From the NCBI GenBank assembly GCA_964020155.1, contig OZ026564.1, positions 2,615,723 to 2,679,722 on the forward strand: DNA of 64,000 nucleotides. The letters are read 5' to 3'. A program made the translations under genes and the position numbers. Positions 11,401 through 23,778 of this stretch are shown here, one piece after another (the first letter of the stretch is position 1; every line of letters begins with the position of its first letter). The stretch is from Chondrilla cf. caribensis. Lineage: Eukaryota > Porifera > Demospongiae > Chondrillida > Chondrillidae. Under the pieces are notes generated by a model. That model was not told the DNA's origin. It searched no databases and saw only the letters and a program-made list of their open reading frames with translations.

Positions 11401-14400
11401 TAGTAGGTACGTACGTACGTATGTATGTACTTTAGCATTGTCAACCTTGCTGATTCAGAAGTAATTAATAGTGCAATTATATACATATGTATGTATGTAC
11501 ATATGTAGGTACATATAAGTTATGTTAGTTTAGGGCAGTACACAGGGATTGGATCCTTGTATGGGAAACAAGAGGTAAGCCTGAGGTGTCCATTCAAAGG
11601 ATAAAATCCCTGTGTTTCCTTCTAAAATGTATATCCTGATTAACCACTTGTTTACCTGTTGATTGCTACTTGATTAATCAATTGTCACATCTTGAGTGCT
11701 CAGTGATACATAGGATACATAACAGCCTCTTTGATGTTGCCACCAATGTACACACATACATGTGCCAATGTACATACATACAAACATCCGTACATACGTA
11801 GATGTACTTACTCGTGGCATTTCTATCCTGAGTAATCACCTTTACTGTATAATTCATATCAACAGGACTGTCTGACATCAAGGTCAAATTGGCAAATCCA
11901 TCTCCTTCTGAAACATTGTATATTGTTGGGACGAACTTAACATTCACTGGAGATGCCACACGCGCTGTGTTGGAAATATAACATTGACAATGACTTCAGT
12001 TGGTACACATCAATAATTCAAATATTGTAATACTTGCATACATATGTGTATACTGTAGATATGTATCTACATAATTAGGTACGTGCATGCATGTTGTAGT
12101 TGAAACAAATCTGCAGTCAACCCTTATTTGTACAACCATGTTTATTTCCTTCAAAATTTTCAGATAAATCAGGTGTTTTGAAATCAAGTTGGACACTTCA
12201 GTGTTCAATACTCAGCAGTACTGTTCTGTTTTCAAAGGACTATTGGTTGAGTTTGGTTCTCCCATATACGTACATAGTAGATTGTTGATATGAGTTGGAT
12301 ACATCAGGGCTATCTAAACTTCAATTTCACCCTAGCTAGGCTAGGCTAGCTATAATTACTGTAACAGTAGGGTTGACATTGAGATGCATAATATGTATAT
12401 ACTTGGCCATGTGCCATGAGCAGTTAATGAGGCAGGATTTTAAGTGTACCTACCTGTGACATGGATATTTTTGAATACACGCATACACACTAACACACAC
12501 ACTGTGTCCAACCTGTGACATCTTCAATGGTAATTACTGCTTCTTCGGGGTCACCCTTATTCAGATTCCTGTAACCACCAGGTAGTTCAAATGTAGCCTT
12601 GAACTGCTCATCAACGTCTGTAACATCATCGGGTATGATTGGAATGCTAACATTAGTGGAGAATCTAGAACCATTCTTGAAGGTTACCACAACACTATCA
12701 TTTTCGTAGTCAACTCCACCTGGTTGAAAGGAAGAGAATAGTCCCAATACGTAGTGTACATACCTTTAATACATAGTGTACAATGTCAGTGGAGACACAC
12801 AGTGACTCAGCAAGCATGGTGGACTACTACAATAATACTTACATATGTATATATGTCACATATGTACATACAAATAGACAGTGTATGTTGAATAATAATG
12901 CCCAAGCCACACTTGGATGCACATCATAAATAATATTTTGTAGCTAGATAGCTATCATCAAAATTCATATTGACCTGATTGTAAACAAGTTCAGACCAAG
13001 ATGAAAGAAGCTAGTAAGTACATTGTCAAAATTATACCTACACACTCTGTAGTTGTTATGTACATATGTTTTCTCCAAAATCTATACATATTTATATATA
13101 CAGCTGCTGTTGATGAACAGAATATTAATGCTGAGAAATTTACCTTCAACAGACACCTTGGGAACATACTTATGTCATTTGATTCCTCATTACAGAGGCT
13201 GCTTCCATTTCTGAGGTTATCAAAGCACTTCAGTACCACACTAGAACACATAATAGTGTCCTTATTATAGAGGCTTCTATAGTTCAATGGGGTTGCACTG
13301 TAGTTCGATGGTCTATTTCTGGTTTATTTCAACTGTAGGATCTTGCTATCTTAAGTTCTCAAGGTGTTGGTAATAATGCCTCAAGGGACATTGTGTTTAT
13401 GTTGATATTGCACTGACCTGTAGCCCCATTGATGTCTTCAAAAGATATAGTAACATTGGTTTCCTCAGCAAAAGGTTGATCAGCAACAAGGCGTACTCCT
13501 GTGAAATTCCCTACTGATTCATCCGTCCTATAATTCCCATTTTCAAATCTGATTGTATTTCCTGAGTCATAGACGGACAACATGTAGAATGGAAGGGTAT
13601 GAAAGTAGATACTGTATATGTATGTATGTACATGGTTACTTGTGTCACTGAGGAAAGGAACTATTGGCACCATGCCACATGTACTGTGATTAGATTACGT
13701 ACTTTCTATTGCGTTAATCCAATTAATCATGAACAAATTGCAATTGTGTGTTAATATGTAAGGATGGATCAGCATGTCATAAATTAAGAGTAAGGAGGGA
13801 AAAAATAAGTTAATTGATATGGCATTCATTAACCAATTATGGACATCAACAGCTGTAAATAGACTGCCTGGAAAAGTAGTATTATTGTCATCATTGGTCA
13901 AAAACACTTAAGCTGTGGCACTTTTGGTGTCTATCCTTTAACACAGGTGTATGTAATATACTTGTGTATAATAATCAGTGCATTAAATAACTCTGATAAC
14001 AGATAGCTTCACCTTTGTCACAGATGGTCACTTGAGCCTCATCTTTATCTCCCTTTGTCACTTTTGCACCCGTAATGTCCCCAGGAACCGATATTGCTGC
14101 CTGGAAGAATTCATCACGTTCAAATTGATTGTCATCAATGATTGGTACTTTTATTGTAGCTGATGATGCTCCTTTAGCAAAGGTAGCCACCACTGGTGAT
14201 GAGATGTAGTCCTCTGAGGCTGTATGTGAGACACGATGTTAGGTAATATTATTGTGATGTTCATTGCTTCCTCGCTACATGTATCCTCATTGGTGGCAAC
14301 TAATGCTGGGACGATTGATTGATTAACCGATAAGCTAATTGATTAATCAATCAATTTTCATTTCCAATCCAATTATCATTAATAGTCCAAGCAAATGAAT

Positions 14401-15138
14401 GAATCACAGGAAGTAATTAAGTGATTAGAATAGGAAACCACCTCCACCTTATTACCCAGAACCTTCACTTCATGGGCTTGATAGTACCTGCAATGTGGAA
14501 AGGATTCTACAGACTCCACATTCCATCTATTATTATGACTACTTAGTCCGATAAAGTGGGATTGGTTTCTGGTTACGCCCACTTAATTACTTCCAGTGAT
14601 TGATTAATTTCTCAATCCATTTGATTTGAAATTGAAACTGATGAATGATCTGGAAATTACAGCAGATTCCCAGGACTAGTGGCAGCAGCAAAGGGACTGA
14701 CAGGGATACATACCCCATGTATCTCTTAGATACGCAGATGTGATAAATGATTAATCAATTAGCTATTGAAGGTCAGCAAATGGTTAATTAGGATACGTGT
14801 CATTTATAACGCCTTCAGGAAGGAGACACAGAATTGATGGATCCATTCTCTGTGTATCCTCCCAAAGGTACGCATTTACACTGCACATACATATATACAC
14901 TCACCAGTAGCTGTCCCATCAGTGAACGACACTTCCACACTGAAATTAGCAGGTGCAGAGATGTCTGATACAACAGTTATATAGGCAAACCCGGCATCCT
15001 CGTCAACAGAATAACTTGTTTGGTTAAATTCAACTTCCACAACTGAATTGCAAACATAAAAAATACATTAAAGTGATTAACTGCAATCACACTGTTGTTA
15101 TAGACAAATGCCACATGCGTACCTGGGTCATCAACACA

Positions 15139-15195
<57 letters not shown>

Positions 15196-17228
15196 CTAGA
15201 ATTTCAGTAATAATGGCTTTTATAGAATCATTACACACACACTGTCCGTCTTTGGCAATGAGGCTAATTGTGAAGTCTTCTTCTCCTTCAGCGTCACTGT
15301 CCTGATTTATTTTGATTTCACACACTGCCTCTCTCTGACCAGCCTCAAAGCAGCATTCACTATTTTCCACTACAAAATCTGTTCCAGCTGTTGTAGATGC
15401 ATGGAATAATAGAAATACCATAAAATAGTAACAGTGTATGGTAATGTAGAATTACATTACACACCATTAGCTGATCCATCTGATGTCGTGAACATAACAC
15501 AAGCTGCTTCTGGTGTTCCAGTATTCTCCAGTGTGAACCTCAATACTCCTGACGGTTCTGACCCTATGGCTTCCTCATCCTTGAAGCAATAGTTTGGCAC
15601 TAGGTAAGCAAACAATATATAGTGCATTAATATGCACCAATCAACATGTGCATTTAGAGTATACATGTGCTCACATGCATACATTGATGTTAAGGATCTC
15701 ACCTGCGATAGAGTCAACATTCATGCCACCTGGGTACCCGTAACTGTTCTCCTTCTCATATGCATACACTATAACTCCAACTGTGCATTCTGAGATGCTG
15801 TGTTGTACAGTGTGTCCTCCTCGAGATTGAGCAGTAGGTACTTCGTACTGAGCTGCACAAGCACAAATCTCTCCATCTTCACATTTGACATCGACAAAGA
15901 TATCCCACGGTATAGTCCCATCGTCAAACTCTATCTGACCTCTATTACAGCACTCACTCGGTACACTCAGACTGAGGTAGGGTTTGAACACTACAGGTTG
16001 GTCCTGGCTATTAATAGAGAAACTCTCTGCAAATATCAAACTGTAGTCATTTCTGTACTGTCCAAGAGGTGGGATCATTACCATGAAAGGATCGGCTGGA
16101 TTCACTTCATCAAACGAGTGTCCAAGACATATTTGCACAACCACAATGGGTAGGCTTGCTTCTAGCGTGCAAAAGCGATCGGAATGAATGAACAACTGTC
16201 TGAACTGCCCTTCATCGAGGCTGAACGAATCTTTCTGTACGCTTGATCCGGACCTGTCCACACAATTGAGATTGACTGTTGTTCCATCTCTGCTTGCTAC
16301 AATCCTGTAGCCATCTTGTTCCCGTAGAAGAAGTGGTACAAGCACAAATTTGAATCCGAATGTTTCAGCAGGTGGCAGCTGTTCTGTGAGATGATCACAT
16401 GCAGTTACGTTGGAGGGAAGGAATCCACACTGGTGTCCTGTGATGAAGGTAATTGGCTTATTGGAGGATATTTTAGATCCAGTCAGATCCTCTCTTGCTC
16501 CCAGTAGGACGGTATTTCCCTTAGCTATTGGGCTGGAAGTGTATGATATTCCTGGTTGAAACCTCAATTGGAATCTGGGTTCAAATAACAGTCCCTCCAT
16601 TGCGACAGTGGGTGTCAGTGTTATGACTGTATTAGCTTCCTGTATAACAATGGCCATGTATCCATTAGTAGCCTTTGGTTCAAGACTACTGCGAGGAACA
16701 CTGACACCATAGTAATCGTATGTTTCGGTCTTTGTCTCAAAATAAGGCAATCCGAGGTACACATCAGTGGATGCGCCGCCTTCATTGAGGGCGTAGACTA
16801 TAATGTTCTTTCCTTCCTCTGCTTTGACATTGACTTGTCCTTTATTGGGGAATACTCCGGTAAAGCTGGCTGTCAATTGGAATGGTAGTTGAATCCTGGT
16901 CAGGTTCTTCTTTCTAGCTGTGTGTGTTGACATGCCACTGAGAGAAGGGTTGTTCTTCGTGTACGACACAGTGAACTGAACAGGTCCATCTTCATCCGTT
17001 GTTACATAGAGGATGGGTGGGAATTCGGCACTTGCATCTTCCAAATTAGGTGGAAACATGAGGTTGAACTCGTTCCCACTGTTGCTGATTCCTGTGTTTG
17101 TAGAGAGCAAGTGATCAACTTTGAGTCAGTGATTGTACAATACCCATCCATGTAACCAGTTCCTCACCTTGAACACTTGAAGTACTCATCAGGAAGCACA
17201 TAGCTAGCAGTACTTTGAAACCCTCCAT
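7499..17228 (-). CDS. Copy 2: secreted IgGFc-binding/Calx-beta/ITIH-C protein, intact, ~1437 aa
   Basis: This is a complete gene of 15 exons: 17228-17168, 17091-15703, 15599-15465, 15387-15196, 15042-14905, 14219-14013, 13561-13418, 12719-12513, 11964-11812, 10817-10467, 10294-10094, 9570-9427, 9255-9052, 8482-7982 and 7785-7499. All introns are phase 1 with GT-AG ends, and the joined frame is open for 1437 codons. The product starts with a 20-residue signal peptide (LLAMCFL core), then an IgGFc-binding-type domain, six Calx-beta repeats and a domain like the ITI heavy-chain C-terminus, so it should be secreted. A calcium-dependent adhesion or recognition role is inferred from the domains. 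The start is chosen because upstream frames are closed and a TATA box lies 84-91 bases upstream. Exon 4 has an unusual donor next to a TG microsatellite. No transcript evidence is available here. Confidence 0.85.
11120..11660. other. Copy 2 intron, no gene seen
   Basis: Part of the intron between the 11964-11812 and 10817-10467 exons. It holds short inverted repeats (for example CACACATCAGTGACC...CAGCACTGATGTGTGTG around 11322-11362) and TACGTA runs. The corresponding introns of copies 4 and 6 carry an extra insertion of about 840 bp near the position matching 11400. Confidence 0.6.
14225..14900. other. Copy 2 intron with AT-rich inverted repeats
   Basis: An intron of nearly 700 bases with GATTGATTAATCAATC-type palindromes at about 14312-14355 and a smaller fold-back around 14815-14870 centred on GATGGATCCATTC. 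Copy 4 has the same intron with few changes. No coding or RNA gene is apparent. Confidence 0.6.
15136..15192. repeat. CA/TG microsatellite at the exon 4 donor of copy 2
   Basis: A run of about 28 CA units. On the gene strand it starts just after the predicted donor of exon 4 (CTAG|GTTTGTG at 15196/15195). The donor used by copy 4 (GATGACCCAG|GTATGC) survives on the far side of the run at about 15123, but reading into it from exon 4 hits a stop. Confidence 0.85.
15703..17091 (-). other. Copy 2: IgGFc-binding-protein N-terminal-like domain
   Basis: A single 1389-bp exon. Recognisable landmarks are GNEFNLMFPPN at the start, SSNKPITFITGHQCGF followed by CDHLTEQLPP, then DPFMVMIPPLGQYRNDY and SYGYPGGM at the end. 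These match the order seen in the N-terminal domain of vertebrate IgGFc-binding protein (FCGBP) and its invertebrate relatives (GHSC, HVVEQLLP, GYA/GYP end). It contains many cysteines. The ligand cannot be predicted. Confidence 0.75.
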
Positions 17229-17311
17229 AGTGCCTGTAGTGGTAGTGTGGACACTCACTACACTTGCTAGGATGCTGGCCCTTTGGACTGTACTGGAGCT
17301 GATTCTGGAGG

Positions 17312-17319
17312 TTTTTATA
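17312..17319 (-). promoter_or_regulatory. TATA box of copy 2
   Basis: TATAAAAA on the minus strand, 84-91 bases before the ATG at 17228, in a block conserved in all copies. Upstream of it the sequence differs from the short copies but is the same in copy 4, so long and short types may be regulated differently. Confidence 0.6.
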
Positions 17320-19108
17320 GATTCATGGTGAATAATAATGAGTTATGTAAGTGCCGTCAAACATTGTTATGATTGTTTGTGTGAGGAATATGGGATCATA
17401 TTACGTGTGCTAATTGCAATTATCCTCCTTTCCCAGTCCCTGAATATCACACAATATGCTATATCTTGACTGTTAAAATAATGTAGGTTTGTGATAAGTG
17501 GAAAGGATCAATATGGCTCTCCTTCCTAGTAGCTGACCATGGATGTGGTTGAATCAAATGCATACGTAACCTGCTAATCTGCTGTAGTTGTTCATTGTGG
17601 ATGTGAGCTGCCTAAGTACTCGTGGATTCAAAGCAATCAGCCCATTCTAATTCTCCACCAAACAGAATGCACTCAACCACTGAAAATTTCACATGAATTG
17701 GATGCTTCATGCTATATTATTATGGTGTAGTATGGTATCTGTGGTTGTATAGGCCAGTCATACTGACACTGTCTCACCACAGAATCAATGGAATGCGTAC
17801 ATAATTAATTAAATTGCAGGGGAAATTTATAACATTAGTCTAACAGTATGAGTAAGTTATGTAGAAATATTATACTATGATGATATATGTCCATTGTTGG
17901 GATTTTGTGTGCCAATGTCCACATCCTAGTCAATCATCCACTTAGTGGAGAAGTAACATGGGTATGGATCTGCATTTGTCGTGCTACTGTTGTAGCACCA
18001 CTTAGTCTAAAAGAATTGACAGCTATTTTAAGAAACACACTCTGTAGCTGTTACAGGACATATGTAAACTGTGTACGTACACATTTGTATGTGTGTGTTG
18101 TACATATTATGTGTACACTTACATCTCTGTAACAAACCTGTGGTAACTCAGTACAATTACTTTTACATTCTGGTGAGAAGATTAGTATTGGATTAGTGTA
18201 CACACCATATTGTGGAACAAATGACTTCAAAGTAACTTTCCTGTTGTCCCATTCTTGGCGGTGTATCGAATTTGTGCATGTGTTACAGTTGGTGTGTAGA
18301 TTTGATTAGCGCATGTGTAGATTTAATTAGCACAATGTCTTGTGTAGATTTTTGTAGCTACATTATGTGCAAACTCTCTTATGTACATACGGATGTGCAC
18401 GGTATCCCATTATCAACAGATACCTGTACCAAAGTTTGAACCATTGATGCCCTAGGCTGTGGGTAGTCTCCATAGAATAACTTGATTATCTGGTGCATTT
18501 GATCAGGATGCACTAGTGTGTTCATTCGTGCAAAACAAAATTTCCTTAGGGGATGGGGTGGTGGAATGAGGGCATTTGCCCCTGCTTGTAAGTGATTCCC
18601 AACTCCCAGAAATTCATTTGAATATGTGACTGCAATAACATTGATAATCGTGTTTGTCCCTTTTTCCCCAGACCATACTCATGTTGCCTCTTGCCTACCT
18701 TTCCTCAAAGAGACCCAGTGAAAACATACCTACATGTACAGTACACACAAACAAACACTTCATCATGTACATCATCACATATGTACAACATGTACGTATG
18801 CATAGAAAAATATTGTGCAGGTTTTAGTACCATGATTAAATGCATTCATCACAGTTTTTGATGTGATATTCACTCTTCCCCAGTGTGTAATTTGAAATGG
18901 TACTAAGTTTGGCCAATGTATTGCATAATAATATTTGATTCATGTATATAAGAAAATATAGTGTTACAATTCTGTCAATAATATAGGTATTGGGTGATTA
19001 TAGTCTGATCCTATAGTGATAAAGATACATAAATCTGGATAGTTATGATAGGTTTTGTAGCTATTCTTGTGTGAGAGATATCAATAGTGGTTTAAATCCT
19101 TCACATCT
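17320..19108. other. Intergenic region upstream of copy 2, downstream of copy 3
   Basis: About 1.8 kb without a convincing gene. It is nearly identical to 47341-49193, with a small extra insertion in the latter near 48510-48580. It contains no long microsatellite. The plus-strand frame at 17887-18132 is repeated at 47912-48157 but resembles no domain I know and is probably passive. Confidence 0.6.
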
Positions 19109-20300
19109 TCACTCAGAGCATTGATTTTCTTTGAACAGGGAGTAGCTGAAGTGAGGATCAAACAATTCCTCCACTTCATAATCTGTGAACTTCCCTTCAA
19201 TCACAGGAGACCCATCTTGAGTTCCCGCATAGAGGCAAGGTGTCTTCTGCTGGTCCCAAGTGATTGGATAGTAACTCCCAGTGAATTTCCTCAGATGATC
19301 GGAGGAGTGGACGATGACCTGGTATTTTCTCCCAATGATGGCACGTTTACGTTCTATAGCTTTGATCTCAACAGGAGTGTTCCAGAATTGCCCTGTGTGT
19401 GAGGTAATTGTGTGAACCAAATGCCTGTCTACACGCATGTGTATAGACATACATATGTACTTATGTACAATGATACCGAGTTACCTCATGTATACAATGG
19501 ATATTTTATATCTACTGTACATATGTATACCTAATGGTAGTCCTGTACATATTGATGGCATTTAATCATAATGTGTGCACTGTATTATGCATAATAATAT
19601 TAGGCTGACGGTATACCTATGTACTTTACATTTGTACATGCTGTGCATACATACAGTGGAAACTCCCAATTGCAACCCTGAATTGAGAGAACCTCTTAAC
19701 GACGTTACGTACATACACACATGCATGTATGTATGCTACAAGGCTGTACAAACACATACTAAATAATATACATTATGTAGTGATGCTCCTTGAACTTACC
19801 AATCAACCCATGAGATGATGGTGATAGGCCATTTCCATCAACAATGATGAATTTGATCATGTCAGCATCATTCATGAAGTGGAACGTAATCCAGAATACC
19901 ATTTTCTGTCCCTTACAATTTGGTACAGACACTCTTACTTTGTCACCCAACTTTATTACTGATATTCCCCTTCCCGTCCAAGTGCGTTTTTTCATTTGCA
20001 TGTCATTGATGGTGACTTTCTTCCCTTCGAGGTCCGTCTGTATCTTGTGACACCTCCCATCATAGTCTTTGGCGACGATGCCAATCCTTGCCATGATGTT
20101 CCCAACCTTTGGATTGGATGCCAGTTTGAGGTGAGTATTGACCAACACACACTGATCGGACACCAAGTTGTAGATCTTGTCTTCTCTCCCATGTACTTCG
20201 TAGCAAAGATCCCACTGCTTGTCTTCCTTTGAGAACTGAGAGAGCATTTTCTTATTGATACTGAGGGGCACAGTAAACATGGGGTCTCCATCAATATTAC
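19109..20300 (-). other. Copy 3: ITIH-C-like domain, reading frame intact
   Basis: Exons 20300-19800 and 19392-19109. The first differs from copy 2 at only about seven residues in 167. The last is much more diverged (IERKRAIIGRKYQVIVHSS against MKSEQADTGSRYRVIIYSP in copy 2). The stop codon is a TGA in the same place. Almost the same sequence occurs in copy 5. Confidence 0.75.
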
Positions 20301-20823
20301 CTGCAATGTAATATAAATCCAATATAATAATAACATATATAATATATATAATAACAATAACATTAACAATAATAATACAATACAATATAAATGCACATGT
20401 GTGTAAATTGTCCAGGTCTCAGTCATGATTGGTGATTGTAGCATACGTATGTTTACACTTGTAAGATTAGGAACTTTGTTACACTTTCAGTGATAAGCCG
20501 TGATCACAGTATATTTGAGCTCTGGCCTAAATAGACTTTGTATTATCCTATTTATGTCCATATTATTTGAGGTTAGTATGTACAGTGTGTAACTTTGATA
20601 TTCGAGCTAATTTTGATTAATCTGTTCGTAATTCAACTTGTACATTGTTGTAATTAGAGAATACATGCTACATATGGTATACACTTATACATACGCATGT
20701 ACTCATGTACATTTTGTACATACACATGTATGTGTGTATGTATGTACATCTTACATAAGACTATGTATGCATGTACGTATGTATGTATGACATGTACATC
20801 GTATTATAAGATTGAATTCTCAC

Positions 20824-21340
20824 CATCTTGGATTGTTATTTGAGCCATAGAATTGCTACCAGGCACAAAAGGTACACCTCCATTGTCAGGTGGCATAATT
20901 TGTAGTTGGAATCTTTCAGGTCCTTCTTCTACACCATCGTCAATGACAGGTATGTCTATACAAGCCACCTTCTCCCCTTCTCCAAAGAACACTTCATATG
21001 GCCCATCCTGGTAGTCATCTGGAGAACCTAAATTGCATTGTAAAGATTGTGAATGAAATTGTAGTATTTTGTATGATTACATGAGTATGTACATATATGT
21101 GTACTGTATGTATAATGCAATGCTGTGGTATTTTGAGTCCTGGTTCTCTTAATACATGTACACATAATATAACATCATAGTATATGTGTCCCTTACTGGC
21201 ACTTCTATTGGAGTGAGGTCTGTTTCCTATTTGAACCGTGAATTCCTCCTCACATTTTCTGTTGTGCTCCAGGCAAACTTTAACTCTGGTCTCGTTTTCA
21301 AATACCTCCATTTCAGTAGACATGAAGTTGACTTGGAACG
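20824..21340 (-). other. Copy 3: last Calx-beta repeat, open
   Basis: Exons 21340-21197 and 21027-20824. The first half reads FENETRVKVCLEHNRKCEEE (copy 2 has FEEQTRVRVCLEHNRACEEE). The second half carries IPVIDDGVEEGPERF and ends SNSMAQITIQDG, the short-type variant. Confidence 0.8.
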
Positions 21341-23770
21341 CTGTACATGCACAGAGATATGTTTGCGTGTGAATTACCATGATTTTGATGATGATCATCC
21401 AACGTACATACGTAGGTACATATATACTGTATGTAGGGACTGGTATGTACCGCTGTATGTTACAATTGTACCGACATTTTACTTCTCTTCATGTACACAT
21501 ATACGTAGCTGTGCTGATCATGACAATTGTGCATCAATGTACATGCGTATGTATTGCACATCTGTGTATGCTTCAATATCTCTTAAAGCCTTGATGCATT
21601 GCCAGATACATACACATGTACACATGTATATCTCCTAGTGTTGGTTTCATGGTAGAAATTACTGGAGTCATTCGAAACTCTGATCTGTCTTGTTGTGATC
21701 AATACGTAGGCATATCAGTACGTAGGCTTATAAACTTGTAGCTATTGTACTGTCTGGATATACGTAAGTTGGTAAAATCATTCCACAGACACTAGAACTG
21801 TAGTTATGATCCGCTATGATTTGATTATTGCACCTAATGATCTATAATTGAAGGTAATTTCCACAGTTATTTGTATTACCATGCTCTCACACTTGCACAT
21901 GAATGTTTGCTGTATGTATGGGCTCACTTGTCATCGTCCTTGATGGTCACTGTAGCTCTGTCTGCACTACCGAGTTTAACACCTAAACTGGCTGCTTCGT
22001 CTGGAAGACGCAGATTTCCAAAGAAGTTTTCTTCGCACTCATCCATATCGTCATCCATTATCGGGATCATGATGGTTACTTCTGTTTCACCAGATGGAAA
22101 CTCAACTGAATATGGTCCACTAGCATAGTCACCAGTATCTATATTGTATACAGTATGTACAGGTATGTTTTATGATGTACATATTTGTACTGTACAGATG
22201 CATCCTTACAGTGTGAGTGTATATTCACCTAGGGAGACTCTTTCCTAGCAAGCATACAATGGCACTCACCAACTGCACTTCCATCCTCTGTACCCACCAT
22301 TACGGTGTATGGAGTTGAACTGGGTGCACTAGCCTTCACAGTGAGAATAGCAAGTCCATCATTCTCATTGACAGTATAGAACACCTGATCAAAGTCAATG
22401 ATTATTTTCGCATCATCATCATTGATGGTAACTGTTGCTTCATCATCCTCTCCCACTTCGACTCCAATTTCAGCAGTAGATTCAGGAATGGTCAACATGG
22501 CTGTGAACTCTTCCTCTGTTGAAATTGATCATTATCAATGATGGGAATCACGAAGGTGACTTTGTACCTCCCTCCCGTGTAATCAGTATTGTCACCTGAG
22601 CAGTAGTGCTCCCGGCCTCAAAGAAGGCCTCATAACTCCCTTCATTGAAGTCTTCACCATCTGTCAAAGTGTTTTAATTCATTCAATTATGCAATTGTAT
22701 TGTCAGCAATAGGGTATAATTGTTTGATTACATTTGGTGAACTCACCAACAGCTGTTCCATAATTTGTGTTCACATAGACTGTGCAATCAGTGTCTTTAG
22801 CACTATTAGCTGTCAGCAATTTGACTTCAAACCTGATTAAGTTTGTGAAGCTTTTGTAGTGAGTAAATAGAAGGAAGGCTAGCACATGTGACAATCATGT
22901 GATGCAGTCAACCTATCCTTTAGATACAGACAGCACTTTCAAGAGTTGCCGTGGAAACATAACATGACATATTTCCGTATACTGTTACTTTTAATGCTTT
23001 CTTATGGGTGCTCAAGCAATCAGAATGGATGAACAACTATCTGAACTGCCCTTCATTGAGGCTGAACGAATCTTTCTGTACACTTAATCCGGACCTGTCC
23101 ACACAATTGAGATTGACCGTATCTCTGCTTGCTACAATCTTGTAGCCATCTTGTTCCCATAGAGGAAGTGGTACAAGCACAAATTTGAATTCGAATGTTT
23201 CAGCAGGTGGCAGCTGTTCTGTGAGATGATCACATGCAGTCTCGTTGGAGGGAAGGAATCCACACTGGTGTCCTGTGATGAAGATAATTGGCTTATTGGA
23301 GGATATTTTAGATCCAGTCAGATCCTCTCTTGCTCTCAGTAGTATGGTGAAGCCTTTAGCTAGTAGGTTGGAAGAGTATGATCTTCCTGGTTGAAACCTC
23401 AATCCGGCTCCAATTAACAGTCCCTCTATTGTGACAGTGGGTATCAGTGTTATGACTGTGTTGCATAGAGAATGGGTGGGAATTCATCACTGTGAGCTCC
23501 CAAGTTAGGTGGAAACATGAGGTTGAACTCATTCCCACTGTTGCTGATTCCTGTGTTCGTAGAGAGCAAGTGATCGACTTTGAGTCAGTGATTGTACAAT
23601 ACCGATCCATGTAACCAGTTCCTCACCTTGAACACTTGAAGTACTCATCAGGAAGCACATAGCTAGCAGTACTTTGAAACCCTCCATAGTGCCTGTAGTG
23701 GTAGTGTGGACACTCACTACACTTGTTAGGATGCTGGCCCTTTGGACTATACTGGAGCTGATTCTGGAGG

Positions 23771-23778
23771 TTTTTATA
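23771..23778 (-). promoter_or_regulatory. TATA box of copy 3
   Basis: TATAAAAA on the minus strand, 84-91 bases before the ATG at 23687. It is identical to the element of the intact copies, so the broken copy may still be transcribed. Confidence 0.55.

Larger units (their letters stand above)
9052..15599 (-). other. Copy 2: array of six Calx-beta repeats
   Basis: Eleven exons encode six repeats. The first half of each carries the YxVxEGDG/VxLxV pattern and ends in DGTATG or DGSAVG. The second half carries the acidic calcium-binding pattern: IPIIDDNQFERDEFF, IPIIDDEVFGECTENF, IPILDDSIDECDENFF, IPVIDDGVEEGPERF. Repeats are mostly split over two exons at the DGxA(x)G turn. The 10817-10467 exon is a fusion of the second half of repeat 4 with the first half of repeat 5. 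The first and last repeats are the most divergent. Confidence 0.85.
19109..23687 (-). pseudogene. Copy 3: short-type paralogue, N-terminal half broken, 3' exons open
   Basis: Exon 1 (23687-23627) encodes the signal peptide. Exon 2 (from 23550) has lost about 370 bp at 23463, which runs straight into a TAA. Further on it has a TAG at 23037-23039, then lacks a further ~380 bp near 23012. About 0.9 kb is also missing at 22815, removing most of a Calx-beta exon. The next exon (to 22270) shares a 1-bp deletion with copies 1 and 5. The 22138-21928 exon has one extra base before its donor (GACAA|GTGAG). Later exons 21340-21197, 21027-20824, 20300-19800 and 19392-19109 are fully open and encode a Calx-beta repeat and the ITIH-like domain. 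Only a transcript from an internal start could make a protein. Confidence 0.7.

Noticed and set aside
15671..15702. Extension of the IgGFc exon past the donor (GEILNINVCM before a stop)
   Set aside because: A consensus donor GCAG|GTGAGAT at phase 1 lies before it, and the following exon continues the Calx-beta pattern in frame.
17887..18132. Plus-strand 81-codon frame conserved at 47912-48157
   Set aside because: The two regions are recent duplicates, so conservation is expected without selection. It has no splice context or domain.
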